Shown here piece after piece: positions 7,977 through 17,495 of a stretch of 64,000 nt of DNA; the stretch's first letter is position 1, and every line of letters starts with the position of its first letter. The stretch spans positions 169,501-233,500 of the forward strand of contig NZ_JBGGGT010000001.1 of the NCBI RefSeq assembly GCF_041276405.1, in the 5' to 3' direction. Source of the DNA: Microvirga sp. TS319 (GTDB lineage Bacteria; Pseudomonadota; Alphaproteobacteria; Rhizobiales; Beijerinckiaceae). Below the pieces are notes generated by a model that was not told the DNA's origin, made no database searches, and saw only the letters and a program-made list of their open reading frames with translations. The position numbers and the translations under genes are program-made.

Positions 7977-10900
7977 TTACTCCGCCGCCACGCGGGTGGC
8001 GCGCCATTGGGTGAGCAATGCGCGCAGGGCCGCGGGCTTCAGCGGCTTGTTGAGCACATGTACGTGCATGGCGGCGGCTGCGTCGCGCACGGCCGGCGTC
8101 CGGTCCGCGGTCACGAGAACGGCAGGCGTGTCGACCTGCGTCTTCCAGCGCAAAGCCTTGATGAGCTCCAAGCCGTCCGTGTCGTCGAGGTGGTAGTCTG
8201 CGATGATGACTTCGGGCAGAGCCTTGTTGCTTCGAAGGACCTTATAGGCCGTTTCGAGGTCGGATGCCGTCCACACGTCGCAGCCCCAGCCCGACAGCAG
8301 CAGCCGCATGCCTTCCAGGATGGCAGGCTCGTTATCGATCACGAGCACGTGCAGACCCGAAAGAACGGTCGCCGGAGCCTTCGGCGGTTCAGGAGCCGCG
8401 ACGGTTTCGGGAAGCGCCGCGACGATCGGAACCTCGACGCGGAACACCGATCCGCGTCCCACCTCCGATTTGAGGATGATGGGATGCTTGAGCACCCGCC
8501 CGATGCGCTCCACGATGGAAAGACCGAGCCCTAGGCCTCTCGCCGCCTTCGCTCCCTGATCGAGACGCTGAAATTCGCGGAAGACGATCCGCTGTTTCGA
8601 GGGTGGAATGCCGAGGCCCGTATCCCAGACCTCGAGAACCAGGTGGGTGCCCTGCCGCCTTGCGCCGACGAGAACGCGGCCCGTCGGCGTGTATTTGATG
8701 GCGTTGGACACGAGGTTCTGCAGCAGACGGCGCAGCAGACGCCGGTCGGAGCGGACGGTGAGCGAGGGAGCCACGAATGTGAGATTCAGGCCTTTTTCTT
8801 TCGCGATGGGATCGAACTCGCGCTGCAGCTGACGGAAAAGTTCATCCATGCGGAAGCTCGACCATTGCGGCTTCATGGCGCCTGTGTCGAGGCGGGAGAT
8901 GTCGAGGATGGCCGTGAGGATCTCCTCAACGGCGTCCAGGGATGCGTCGATGTTCTCGGCGAGGGTCGCATCGCCGGCATCGCGATCACGCTCCACGAGC
9001 GAGGTCGCGTAAAGGCGGGCCGCATTGAGCGGCTGCAGAATGTCGTGCGAGGCCGCTGCCAGGAAGCGCGTCTTGGAAATATTCGCTTCGTCGGCTTCCG
9101 CTTTCGCGCTGCGCAAGGCTTCATTGAGACGCGTCAGCTCTTCGGTACGCTCCCGCACGCGCTGTTCGAGCGTCTCGTTGGCACGGCGGCTTTCCTCCTC
9201 TGCCAGAACCGCTTCGGTGACATCCGTGTAGGTCGTGACGTGACCCCCGTCCGGCAGGAGGTTCGAGCGGATCTCGATGACCTTTCCGGAAGGGAATAGC
9301 TTGAGACGCACGGGTTCCACATCGTGCTGAAACGAGTGCAGACGCGCGGCCACCTGTTCGTCGATCTTGCCGGGCCCATAGGAACCGCGCGCGGCGTTGT
9401 AGCGGACGATGCGCTCCATGCCGATTCCGACCTGAACGAAGTTGGGCGGCATGTCGTAAAGGTCGATGAAGGCCTGGTTCCAGGCAAGCAGACGCAGATC
9501 GCGGTCGATCACCGTGATCCCCTGTCTGGCATAGTTGAGAGCATGCTGAAGAAGATCGCGGCTGTGCTGGATGGCCGCGGAGGCATCGTCGAGCAGCTTG
9601 AGAGCGGCCTCGGTCGAGACGGTGCGCCGGCGCAGAAGAAGCGACAGCGCGAGGCGCGAGGACGCCGTGCCGATCGCGGAGGCCAGCAGGTGTTCCGCGT
9701 AGCGCAGGAGATGGATATCGGCTTCCGCCCGCGGCTCGAGGGTCTGGCCCCGGCTGTGGCTGAAGCCTTCGAAGGAGCGCGTGGTGCGCTCCTCGCCGAG
9801 ATAGCGCGAGACCATTGCGCGCAGCTCGTCGACGGTCACGCTGGCGCGAAACAGACGGAAGCTCGGGGTCGCGGACGTATGCGGTTCGCCGACGAAGACG
9901 TTCGCCTGAATCTGCTCCATCGCCGTCACGGGGCGCCACAACGAGAAGCCGATGTAGCAGAGGATGTTAAGGGTCAGGCTCCAGACGACGCCATGGGTGA
10001 GCTGGGGCAGATCCACGCCGAAAAGGGCGGTCGGTTTCAGGACCTCGATGCCGAACGGCCCGGAGACCACCATGTCGGACCAGAACACGCCGTCCCAGAC
10101 GAGGCTCGGCAGGAGCAGCGTATAGAGCCACATGAGAAAGCCCACGATAAGGCCCACGCTCGCGCCGAGCGCCGTACCGCGCGACCAGATCAGGCCACCG
10201 AGAAAGGCAGGGGCCACCTGTGCGAGGGCGGCGAAGGAAAGAAGGCCAATGGCCGCGAGCGCGGCCTCGCCGGATGCGCGGTAATAGGCATAGCCCAGAA
10301 GGATCACGAGCACGATCGAGATCCGCCGTACGGCAATGACGAAGCCGCCTGGGTCGATCCCGGCGAAAGCGCGCCGCCGCAGAACGACGGGCATGACGAG
10401 ATGGTTGGAGATCATCACGGCCACGGCCACGGAATCCACGATCACCATCGCGGTCGCGGCAGAGAACCCGCCGAGAAATGTCAGAACGGCAATCGTGCCG
10501 GCCTGATCGGCGAGCGGCAGCGCCAGCACGGTCATGTCCCGGTCAATCGCGTCGGTCGGGAACATCGCGAGGCCTGCGAGCGCGATCGGAATCACGAAGA
10601 GATTGATGAGAACGAGGTAGAGCGGGAACATCCAGGCGGCCCGCTTCAGGTCCCGGATGGAATGATTCTCCACGACGGTCACATGGAACTGGCGCGGCAG
10701 CAGCAGTGCGGCGCAGCTCGAGAGAAGAATGAGAGTGACGTAGCTGCCGAAGCCCGAGGTTCTCTCCATCAGGCTGTCCGTCGTGCCGAGGGCGGTCAGG
10801 CGCTCCTTGATCCCGTCATAGCCGTCGAACATGACGAAGGTCACGTAGCTGCCGACGATCAGAAACGCGACGAGCTTCACGATGGACTCGACCGAGATCG

Positions 10901-11486
10901 CCATGATGAGGCCGTCCTGATGCTCCGTGGCGTCCGGGTGGCGCGTGCCGAAGGCGACGGCGAAACCCGCGAGCACGAGGGCAACGACGAGCGCAAGATC
11001 TCCGATGAAGGGCAGATTCGGCGGCGGCATGCCGTCGGCTTTCGTGATGAACACGTCGAGGGAGGCCGAGACCGCTTTCAACTGCAGCGCGATATAGGGG
11101 ATGGAGCCGACAAGCGCGATCAGGCTGACGATGGCGGCGACGCGTTCGCTCTTCCCATAGCGGGCCGCGACGAAGTCGGCGATGGAGGAGATATTCTGCA
11201 TCTTCGCCACCCGGATGACCCGGGCGACGAGGGCGTGCCCCACGGTAATGACAAGGATGGGGCCGATATAGATCGCCAGGAAGTCAAGCCCGGAGCGGCT
11301 GGCGAGCCCAACGGACCCGAAGAAGGTCCATGAGGTGCAGTAGACGGCAAGAGCCAGCGCAGAGATGGTGGAGCGCCATGGCCCCTGGACAAAGCGCCTG
11401 CCTCCATTGTCGCCCCAATAGGCGACGGTGAACAGAAAGCAGAGATAGACCAGTGCCGATAAGACTACCGCCCAGGTGGCGACCAT
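7977..11486 (-). CDS. Hybrid sensor histidine kinase with N-terminal Na+/solute symporter domain
   Basis: A 1169-residue inner-membrane protein. Residues ~1-500 form a multi-helix SLC5/SSS-type transporter domain (start MVATWAVVLSALVYLCFLF). A cytoplasmic linker, a PAS domain (about 650-760) and a coiled coil follow. The kinase core has the H-box ASHDILQPLNA with phospho-acceptor His814 and the N-box LVSNAIKYTPTG. A C-terminal receiver carries Asp1097 in IIADYHLDD and the conserved Lys in LNKPLKP. The order is that of the CbrA/CrbS-like SLC5-linked kinases that govern carbon and acetate use in other proteobacteria; the ligand here is unknown. No partner response regulator is adjacent. It is divergent from the DoxX gene. 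Confidence 0.92.
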   Translation of the reverse strand: MVATWAVVLSALVYLCFLFTVAYWGDNGGRRFVQGPWRSTISALALAVYCTSWTFFGSVGLASRSGLDFLAIYIGPILVITVGHALVARVIRVAKMQNISSIADFVAARYGKSERVAAIVSLIALVGSIPYIALQLKAVSASLDVFITKADGMPPPNLPFIGDLALVVALVLAGFAVAFGTRHPDATEHQDGLIMAISVESIVKLVAFLIVGSYVTFVMFDGYDGIKERLTALGTTDSLMERTSGFGSYVTLILLSSCAALLLPRQFHVTVVENHSIRDLKRAAWMFPLYLVLINLFVIPIALAGLAMFPTDAIDRDMTVLALPLADQAGTIAVLTFLGGFSAATAMVIVDSVAVAVMISNHLVMPVVLRRRAFAGIDPGGFVIAVRRISIVLVILLGYAYYRASGEAALAAIGLLSFAALAQVAPAFLGGLIWSRGTALGASVGLIVGFLMWLYTLLLPSLVWDGVFWSDMVVSGPFGIEVLKPTALFGVDLPQLTHGVVWSLTLNILCYIGFSLWRPVTAMEQIQANVFVGEPHTSATPSFRLFRASVTVDELRAMVSRYLGEERTTRSFEGFSHSRGQTLEPRAEADIHLLRYAEHLLASAIGTASSRLALSLLLRRRTVSTEAALKLLDDASAAIQHSRDLLQHALNYARQGITVIDRDLRLLAWNQAFIDLYDMPPNFVQVGIGMERIVRYNAARGSYGPGKIDEQVAARLHSFQHDVEPVRLKLFPSGKVIEIRSNLLPDGGHVTTYTDVTEAVLAEEESRRANETLEQRVRERTEELTRLNEALRSAKAEADEANISKTRFLAAASHDILQPLNAARLYATSLVERDRDAGDATLAENIDASLDAVEEILTAILDISRLDTGAMKPQWSSFRMDELFRQLQREFDPIAKEKGLNLTFVAPSLTVRSDRRLLRRLLQNLVSNAIKYTPTGRVLVGARRQGTHLVLEVWDTGLGIPPSKQRIVFREFQRLDQGAKAARGLGLGLSIVERIGRVLKHPIILKSEVGRGSVFRVEVPIVAALPETVAAPEPPKAPATVLSGLHVLVIDNEPAILEGMRLLLSGWGCDVWTASDLETAYKVLRSNKALPEVIIADYHLDDTDGLELIKALRWKTQVDTPAVLVTADRTPAVRDAAAAMHVHVLNKPLKPAALRALLTQWRATRVAAE

Positions 11487-11672
11487 ATGCTTTGAACCCC
11501 TACGAGGAAGCTGCCATCAGCTTTACCTCCGTAAAGGGCTCAGCGCCACTAGCAGGAGGATGCAGGAGGGTTTCGATTTCACTCTCATGGTGTGAATTGA
11601 TATTCCGCACGGCGTATTATCAGATTACTAGAATGAGCTCATATGAGGATTATCGCATTTCAGGAGATCCCC

Positions 11673-12107
11673 ATGATCGACGCACGTACCGCCCCCTACG
11701 CCGCGCTTATTCTGCGCGTCACCCTCGGCGCCCTGTTCTTGGCCCATGCCGGCCTCAAGATCGTCGTCTTCACACCCGCCGGAACGGCCCAATTCTTCCA
11801 AAGCCTGGGTCTGCCTGGAGGCCTCGCCTATGCGGTGATCCTGGCCGAGGTCCTCGGCGGCCTGGCCCTGATCGCCGGCTTTTACACCCGTTGGGCAGCT
11901 CTCGCCCTTATCCCGATCCTGGTGGGAGCCATCGTTACCGTCCATGGCCCGGCCGGGTTCTTCTTCTCCAATCCGAATGGCGGTTGGGAATTCCTGGCGT
12001 TCTGGATCCTGGCTCTTGTCGCACAAGCGTTGCTGGGGGAGGGCGCGTATGCCCTCAAATCCGGATCGGTACGGGCAGCTCCGGCGTTATCCACTCGTTC
12101 GGCCTGA
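11673..12107 (+). CDS. DoxX family membrane protein
   Basis: A 144-residue four-helix membrane protein of the DoxX/DoxD-like family, with ALILRVTLGALFLAHAGLK at the N-terminus and a conserved GG..F/FLAFW region near the end. Members have been linked to redox stress and thiosulfate or quinone chemistry, but their reaction is mostly undefined. ATG 11673 has CAGGAG upstream and gives the usual length; an upstream in-frame start at 11643 would add non-conserved residues. The VOC-family gene begins 12 nt downstream, so the two form a likely pair. Confidence 0.83.
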   Translation: MIDARTAPYAALILRVTLGALFLAHAGLKIVVFTPAGTAQFFQSLGLPGGLAYAVILAEVLGGLALIAGFYTRWAALALIPILVGAIVTVHGPAGFFFSNPNGGWEFLAFWILALVAQALLGEGAYALKSGSVRAAPALSTRSA

Positions 12108-12118
12108 GGCATACCGTC

Positions 12119-12646
12119 ATGATCAAACCCATGTCGAATGAGGTTGCCGGAGCTCCGGCAACCCGCCCCATTCACCCGGGCGTCCGGATCGGCCATGTCC
12201 ACCTGAAGGTGGCGGATCTCGATCGCTCTCTCGCCTTCTATTGCGGCGTGCTCGGTTTCGAACTGATGCAGCGCTACGGCACCCAGGCCGCCTTCGTTTC
12301 GGCGGGCGGCTATCACCACCATATCGGCCTGAACACCTGGGAAAGCCAGGGAGGCTCGCCGCCCCCTCCGGGCACGACCGGCCTCTATCATCTCGCGATC
12401 CTCTATCCCACGCGGGCGGCCTTGGCGGATGCTCTCTACCGTCTGGCCGAAGCGGGCATTCCCCTCCAGGGTGCAAGCGACCATGGGGTGAGCGAGGCGC
12501 TTTACCTGAGCGACCCGGATGGCAACGGCATCGAGCTCTATGTGGATCGCCCCGAGGACCAGTGGCCGCGCAATGCGGAAGGGGAGCTCCAAATGGTCAC
12601 CCACCGCCTGGACCTGCAGGATCTCCTGGCCGCCCGGGAGACTTGA
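12119..12646 (+). CDS. VOC family (glyoxalase / extradiol dioxygenase-like) protein
   Basis: About 175 residues forming a single pair of vicinal-oxygen-chelate motifs. Metal ligands are likely His26 in [18 protein letters not shown], the His in LYHLAILYP and the Glu in [10 protein letters not shown]. The sequence resembles the CatE-like catechol-2,3-dioxygenase subgroup, but most such proteins are uncharacterised. It follows DoxX by 12 nt; DoxX-VOC pairs are common. The start at 12119 is a choice between two nearby in-frame ATGs (12119 and 12131). Confidence 0.83.
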   Translation: MIKPMSNEVAGAPATRPIHPGVRIGHVHLKVADLDRSLAFYCGVLGFELMQRYGTQAAFVSAGGYHHHIGLNTWESQGGSPPPPGTTGLYHLAILYPTRAALADALYRLAEAGIPLQGASDHGVSEALYLSDPDGNGIELYVDRPEDQWPRNAEGELQMVTHRLDLQDLLAARET

Positions 12647-12707
12647 CGGCCCTGGCATGGCCGGACACCTTCTTACCTTGGCAGGCAAGCCAAAGGAGGG
12701 TCCGGCC

Positions 12708-13142
12708 ATGTGGAATGAATTCAAGCAATTCGCCTTGCGCGGCAATGTGGTCGACCTGGCGATCGGTATCATCATCGGTGCCGCCTTCGGCAGGATCGTC
12801 GACTCCCTCGTCGGCGACATCTTCATGCCGATCATCGGGGCCGTCACCGGCGGGCTCGATTTCTCGAACTATTTCACGCCTCTGTCCGGCAATGTTACCG
12901 CAACGGCATTGAACGAAGCCAAGAACCAGGGCGCCGTGCTCGCCTGGGGCAACTTCGTCACGGTCGCCATCAACTTCATCATCATCGCATGGATCCTGTT
13001 CCTGCTCGTCAAGGGAATGAACCGCCTGCGGCGTGCGGAGGATGCCAAGACCGGCACGGCGGACAAGCCGCCGGAGGTTCCGGCCGACGTGAAACTGCTC
13101 ACGGAAATCCGCGATTTGATGAAAACCGGCCGCTCCCTCTGA
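12708..13142 (+). CDS. mscL: Large-conductance mechanosensitive channel MscL
   Basis: A 144-residue homopentameric inner-membrane channel that opens under membrane tension and releases solutes on hypo-osmotic shock. The N-terminal amphipathic helix and TM1 ([20 protein letters not shown], then [17 protein letters not shown]) and TM2 ([20 protein letters not shown]) are clear. The C-terminal [11 protein letters not shown] helix forms the cytoplasmic bundle. The periplasmic loop has the alphaproteobacterial insert [26 protein letters not shown] precedes the ATG. Confidence 0.95.
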   Translation: MWNEFKQFALRGNVVDLAIGIIIGAAFGRIVDSLVGDIFMPIIGAVTGGLDFSNYFTPLSGNVTATALNEAKNQGAVLAWGNFVTVAINFIIIAWILFLLVKGMNRLRRAEDAKTGTADKPPEVPADVKLLTEIRDLMKTGRSL

Positions 13143-13259
13143 CTCATCACCGCCAGCAATGGGATTCTTCGCTTCTTGTCATGAGTGCCGATCGAGGGCT
13201 TGCCTTCCACGGGCGGTCAGGTCATCCCTGTTAAACTGTTTGGCAAGGAATGGCCCCAG

Positions 13260-14462
13260 ATGAACGCATCCGTCCCGGTTCCCTCGACCTTCAATCTACG
13301 GCCGGAGGCGCTGCAGGCTCCCACCAGCGGCATCGTGGACGTGTTTTCATACGGACGCGGGCGTCCCGGCATCATCCCGCTCTGGGTCGGCGAAGGCGAT
13401 CTTGCGACACCAGCCTTCATCTGCGATGCGGCGTCCCGTTCCCTCGGGGACGGCGAGACCTTTTATACGTATCAAAGGGGCATTCCCGAGCTGCGTGAGG
13501 CTATTGCGCATTATCATGAAAGGGTCTACCGCAAGGCCTTCGATCCAGAGCGCTTCTTCGTGACATCAGGCGGTATGCCCGCCATGCAGATTGCCTTCCG
13601 CATGGTGTGCGGTACGGGCGACGAGGTGCTGATCCCGACGCCTGCATGGCCGAATTTCGCGGGCGCCATCACGATTGCCGGCGCACGTCCTGTCCCGGTT
13701 CCCATGACGATCGACGCACAGGGTTGGCATCTCGATTTCGAGCGGCTGGAGCGGTCCGTGACGCCGCGCACCCGCGTCGTCGTCCTGAACTCCCCGTCCA
13801 ATCCGACCGGGTGGACGGCAAGCCATGACGATCTGCGCGCTGTCCTCGACATGGCGCGCCGTCACGGGTTGTGGATCGTGGCGGACGAGATCTATGGCCG
13901 CTTCATCCATGATTCTGCTCTCAGCATGGATGGGCGTGCGCCTTCCTTCCGCGACGTGATGGAGCCCGAGGATCGCATTCTTTTCGTGCAGACCTTCTCG
14001 AAGAACTGGGCGATGACCGGATGGCGCCTCGGTTGGCTCGAAGCGCCGCCCGCGCTGGGGCAGGTGATCGAGAACCTGGTCCAGTATCAGACCTCCGGCA
14101 CGCCCACGTTCATCCAGCGCGCGGGCGTTGCCGCCATCGAGCAGGGCGAGGACTTTCTGGCCGATCAGGTGGAACGAGCCCGGCAAGGTCGCGTCATTGT
14201 CAGTCGGCTCGCGGAAACAGGTCTCGTCGAGCTGCCGCCGCCCAACGGCGCGTTCTATGCCTTCCTGAAGATCAAGGGGGCGACGAATTCCAAGGACATC
14301 GCCTTCCGCCTCATCGACGAGGCGAATGTGGGTCTTGCCCCAGGAAATGCCTTCGGCGACGCGGGGGAGGGATATCTGCGCCTCTGCTATCTTCGCAAGG
14401 CCGAGGATCTCGAGGAGGCTGTCAGGCGTATCGGCGCGGCCCTGCCGAAGCTCGTTGCCTGA
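13260..14462 (+). CDS. PLP-dependent class I/II aminotransferase
   Basis: A 400-residue fold-type I aminotransferase of the aspartate-aminotransferase (AAT_I) group. Motifs seen are the PLP-Lys in QTFSKNWAMTGWRLGW (Lys248), NSPSNPTGW for the carboxylate/phosphate region, VADEIYGRF with the pyridine-N Asp, and LRLCYLRKAEDLEEA at the C-terminus. Amino-donor specificity is not readable. ATG 13260 follows AAGGAA at usual distance; an upstream in-frame start at 13185 would add unconserved residues. No clear pathway partners are adjacent. Confidence 0.88.
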   Translation: MNASVPVPSTFNLRPEALQAPTSGIVDVFSYGRGRPGIIPLWVGEGDLATPAFICDAASRSLGDGETFYTYQRGIPELREAIAHYHERVYRKAFDPERFFVTSGGMPAMQIAFRMVCGTGDEVLIPTPAWPNFAGAITIAGARPVPVPMTIDAQGWHLDFERLERSVTPRTRVVVLNSPSNPTGWTASHDDLRAVLDMARRHGLWIVADEIYGRFIHDSALSMDGRAPSFRDVMEPEDRILFVQTFSKNWAMTGWRLGWLEAPPALGQVIENLVQYQTSGTPTFIQRAGVAAIEQGEDFLADQVERARQGRVIVSRLAETGLVELPPPNGAFYAFLKIKGATNSKDIAFRLIDEANVGLAPGNAFGDAGEGYLRLCYLRKAEDLEEAVRRIGAALPKLVA

Positions 14463-14582
14463 CGGCGAGAACCCGCGGCTACCGGTTCTTGCATGCCCCG
14501 CCCGCGAATCTGGCGGTTGACCTGAGCGGCGGAGGGCTTCATTGAGCGAGCAGGCCCTTCAAGGCTTCCGCTCATTCTCGAT

Positions 14583-15620
14583 ATGCCCCTCATTCTCGCT
14601 CACATTGCTCAGATCCTGATCGCCGGGCTCGGCGGGCTTGTCTTTTATTGGATCGGCGTTCCGGCCGCATGGCTGTCCGGCGCCGCCATCGGGGCGATTT
14701 TGTGGGGCCTGACGAAGCATTCCGTGCCCATGCCGAAGGCTCTCGCCGATACGGCGATGCTGATCTCCGGGGCGGCGATGGGAGCAGCCGTGACCCCGGC
14801 CGCCATCACCGCCATGGGGCGCTATCCCGGAAGTCTCGTGCTTCTGGTCCTCGGCGTTGCGGCCATCTCGTGGATGTCCACCCTCTGGCTCACTCGCATT
14901 TCGGGCTGGCGCACGGCCGATGCGGTCCTGGCCTCCGTACCCGGAGCCCTCTCGACGGTGCTCGCCGTCGCGGCGGATCGCAAGGCGGACGTGCCCTCCG
15001 TCGCCATCGTGCAGAACCTGCGTCTCTTCGTGCTGATCGCGCTTTTGCCGAGCATCGTCGTGGTGACCGGAGGAGGGGGCAACACGAATGTGCTGATCGG
15101 CCAGGGAATGCCAATTGAAAGTCCCGGCGGCTTGGCCATCATCCTGTTCGGCGGGCTTGGCCTCGGCCTCGTCTTCAAGAAGCTGAAGGTTGCCGCGCCG
15201 ATCCTGCTGGGTTCGATGGTCGTGAGCTCCGCGAGCCACGGGACCGAACTCGTCACGGGCGTCATTCCGCCGGTGATCGCGACCTGCGGCCTCGTACTGA
15301 TCGGCCTCTTCATCGCCGAGCGTTTCCGCAACATTCAGCGCTCCATGCTGAAGCGCGCATTGGTCGCCGCCTTAGGGTCGTTTTCCGTCGGCATGGGCAT
15401 TGCGGTGGTCTTTTCGGCCCTCGCGGCTTGGGCAGCGGATGTCAGCTTCGCCAACAGCCTTGTCGCCTTCGCGCCCGGCGGCCTCGAGGCCATGACCGTG
15501 CTTGCGCTCGTGCTCGGCCTCGATCCGCTCTATGTGGGGATCCACCATCTCGTGCGGTTTCTCAGCATCGGCCTGGTTCTGCCATTCCTGGTCGGCTGGC
15601 TGCAGCGCAGAAATGCCTGA
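14583..15620 (+). CDS. AbrB family membrane protein (PF05145 type)
   Basis: A 345-residue polytopic protein with about ten hydrophobic segments arranged as two similar halves, the second including NSLVAFAPGGLEAMTVLAL. It belongs to the family annotated as AbrB or ammonia-monooxygenase-like; despite the name it has no DNA-binding domain and is more likely a transporter. The internal repeat APGALST / APGGLEAM, about 180 residues apart, is the family hallmark. It converges on the RpiR regulator gene with 12 nt between stops. Confidence 0.8.
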   Translation: MPLILAHIAQILIAGLGGLVFYWIGVPAAWLSGAAIGAILWGLTKHSVPMPKALADTAMLISGAAMGAAVTPAAITAMGRYPGSLVLLVLGVAAISWMSTLWLTRISGWRTADAVLASVPGALSTVLAVAADRKADVPSVAIVQNLRLFVLIALLPSIVVVTGGGGNTNVLIGQGMPIESPGGLAIILFGGLGLGLVFKKLKVAAPILLGSMVVSSASHGTELVTGVIPPVIATCGLVLIGLFIAERFRNIQRSMLKRALVAALGSFSVGMGIAVVFSALAAWAADVSFANSLVAFAPGGLEAMTVLALVLGLDPLYVGIHHLVRFLSIGLVLPFLVGWLQRRNA

Positions 15621-15632
15621 CGGCGAACCGGC

Positions 15633-16505
15633 TTAAGGCCTCTCGTTGCGCAGCCGCTCCACGGCTTCCATTCGCGGTTTCGCGGTCTTCCACAGGCGCT
15701 TCGTCACGGCGGCCACGAGCGCCTCGGTTATGAGCAGCAGACCCGCCGACGAGTCCCAGTTCGATGGAGCCACGATATGGGCCGGCAGCACATGGCGGGC
15801 CACGCGGGCGATCGGCGACAACCAGGGATCCGTGAGCAGGATGACGGTCGCGCCCTGCTTCGCGGCCGTTTCGCAGAGAGCGGTGACATCCTCCTGGTAG
15901 CGGCGAATGTCGAAAGCCACGATCACGTCCTTCTTGCCGATCTCGATCATCCGGTCGCGCCAGAGCGCCGGCTGACCTTCGATGAAATCCACATGGCTGC
16001 GCACGATGCGGAAGTGGCTCGCCGCGTAACGCGCCAACGCACCCGTGAAGCGACCGCCGGTGAAGTGGGTCGGGCGCCGCTCGTCGCTCAGGAGTTCCAC
16101 CACCGCGTCGAATTCGGCGGGAGCGATGCTCTCCACCGTGGACCGAAGATTGCCGATGGCGGACTCGGCGAAGGAAGCGAGTGCCGGAGCGCCCTGGGCC
16201 TTGTCCGACGGGCTGGCTTTGGCGAGCGGTGAGAGGAGTTGAGCCTCCAGTTCCTCTCGCAGGTGCTTCTGGAATTCCGGAAAGCCCCCAAAGCCGAGCC
16301 GGTTCACGAAACGCAGAACCGACGGTGCCGAAATTCCGGCCCGGCCGGCGAACTCCGCTACGGTATCCAGGCCGGCGAACGGGTAATGACTCAGCAGCGT
16401 GTGGGCCGCGCGCTTCTCGCTGGGCGTAAAGGAGTCCATTTCGAGGCGAATGCGTTCGGCAAGGCTCGGTGGATTCAGAGAAGGGACGCTGCTGTCGCTT
16501 TTCAT
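15633..16505 (-). CDS. MurR/RpiR family transcriptional regulator
   Basis: A 290-residue regulator with an N-terminal winged HTH (about 17-90; DTVAEFAGRAGISAPSVLRF is the recognition region) and a C-terminal SIS sugar-phosphate-type domain (about 125-260). It is divergent from the amidohydrolase-permease-ligase operon across a 137-bp gap, so it is the likely controller of that operon. RpiR proteins respond to metabolites such as phosphosugars; related ones in rhizobia control amine or amino-acid catabolism. The effector is unknown. Confidence 0.87.
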   Translation of the reverse strand: MKSDSSVPSLNPPSLAERIRLEMDSFTPSEKRAAHTLLSHYPFAGLDTVAEFAGRAGISAPSVLRFVNRLGFGGFPEFQKHLREELEAQLLSPLAKASPSDKAQGAPALASFAESAIGNLRSTVESIAPAEFDAVVELLSDERRPTHFTGGRFTGALARYAASHFRIVRSHVDFIEGQPALWRDRMIEIGKKDVIVAFDIRRYQEDVTALCETAAKQGATVILLTDPWLSPIARVARHVLPAHIVAPSNWDSSAGLLLITEALVAAVTKRLWKTAKPRMEAVERLRNERP

Positions 16506-16642
16506 GATGGAATGTTACGAATCCCTCCTTGACGGCCTGCCGAAGCTGTACCAAAAATTTCAGACAAGAGAAACCTGAAAGAAACGTACCAAACGTTCAA
16601 AGAGGGGTATCAGTCTGCCCTGGCAGGCTAAACGGAGGCCGC
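16506..16642. promoter_or_regulatory. Divergent regulatory region with candidate RpiR operators
   Basis: The region holds a direct repeat GTACCAAA at 16548-16555 and 16586-16593, and an inverted repeat TTTCAG (16558-16563) / CTGAAA (16575-16580). Such symmetric elements between a regulator and its divergent operon are candidate operator sites. Assignment to the RpiR protein is inference. Confidence 0.45.
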
Positions 16643-17431
16643 ATGATCCATGCGAGTCGGACAGACACCGGCAGGACGGCGGCCGCCCCGGTCGCGAAGC
16701 CGGTTGTCCTCGTGGAGAACCCCCAGGGGCGTTCGCCCATCCTGCTGATCTGCGAGCATGCGTCGAAGCACCTTCCCGAGCGCTATGGGACGCTCGGTCT
16801 GAGTGCGGACCAGCTCGAGAGCCATATCGCCTGGGATCCAGGAGCTGTCGGGGTCGCGAAGGAGCTGTCCCGGTTGCTCGATGCGCCGCTCATCCATGCG
16901 GGCGTCTCGCGCCTGGTTCTCGACCTCAATCGTGATCCTTCAGCGCCCGATTCCATCTGGACGCTCAGCGAGCGCACGACCATTCCCGGCAACCAGAACC
17001 TCGATGCTGACGAACGGGCCTACCGGGTCCGCGAGGTCTACGATGTGTTTCACGGGATGGTGAGCCGCTTCGTCGAAGCCCGCGTGTCCGCGGGACAGAT
17101 AAGCGGCATCGTCACCGTTCATTCGTTCACGCCGGTTTACCAGGGCGTGCCGCGTCCGTGGCATATCGGCCTCATCTTCAACCGCGACGAGCGCTTTGCG
17201 CGTAGCGTCGAGGCCGGATTGCACCGGGATCCGGCCCTCGTCCTGGGCATGAACGAACCCTATTCGCCGGCGGACCGGGTGTTTCACACCCTCGAGCGCC
17301 ATGCCGAGAGGCGCGGACTCGCACCGCTGATGATCGAAATCCGCAATGATCTGATCCGCACGGAAGACGGACAGGCGTCGTGGGCTCACCGTCTTGCGCC
17401 GCTCTTGAGGGAGGGGGCGCGGACGCTGTAA
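16643..17431 (+). CDS. N-formylglutamate amidohydrolase family protein
   Basis: A 262-residue member of the zinc amidohydrolase family that in histidine degradation splits N-formylglutamate to formate and glutamate (HutG type). Motifs include LLICEHASKHLPERY with the likely zinc-binding Glu-His, LVLDLNRDPSAPD, VTVHSFTP and PLMIEIRNDLI. ATG 16643 has ACGGAGG upstream; the longer in-frame start upstream overlaps the promoter. No hut genes are near. The neighbours are a permease, a glutamine-synthetase-like ligase and two dehydrogenases, so it may hydrolyse another N-acyl- or gamma-glutamyl compound here. That reassignment is inference. Confidence 0.85.
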   Translation: MIHASRTDTGRTAAAPVAKPVVLVENPQGRSPILLICEHASKHLPERYGTLGLSADQLESHIAWDPGAVGVAKELSRLLDAPLIHAGVSRLVLDLNRDPSAPDSIWTLSERTTIPGNQNLDADERAYRVREVYDVFHGMVSRFVEARVSAGQISGIVTVHSFTPVYQGVPRPWHIGLIFNRDERFARSVEAGLHRDPALVLGMNEPYSPADRVFHTLERHAERRGLAPLMIEIRNDLIRTEDGQASWAHRLAPLLREGARTL

Positions 17432-17438
17432 CGGACCG

Positions 17439-17461
17439 CCATGGCGCATGATGCGCCATGG
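17439..17461 (+). repeat. Perfect intercistronic hairpin
   Basis: Arms CCATGGCGCA (17439-17448) and TGCGCCATGG (17452-17461) around a 3-nt loop. It sits between the amidohydrolase stop and the ribosome-binding site of the permease, with no T-tract, so an mRNA-processing or stability hairpin is more likely than a terminator. Confidence 0.6.
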
Positions 17462-17495
17462 TTCGAGAGGCAGACTATTCGTGGAGGAAGAGTCT

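Noticed and set aside
9324..11333. Long + strand open frame opposite the hybrid kinase
   Set aside because: Rich in Arg, Gly, Glu and His with no domain; the minus-strand kinase has all its motifs.
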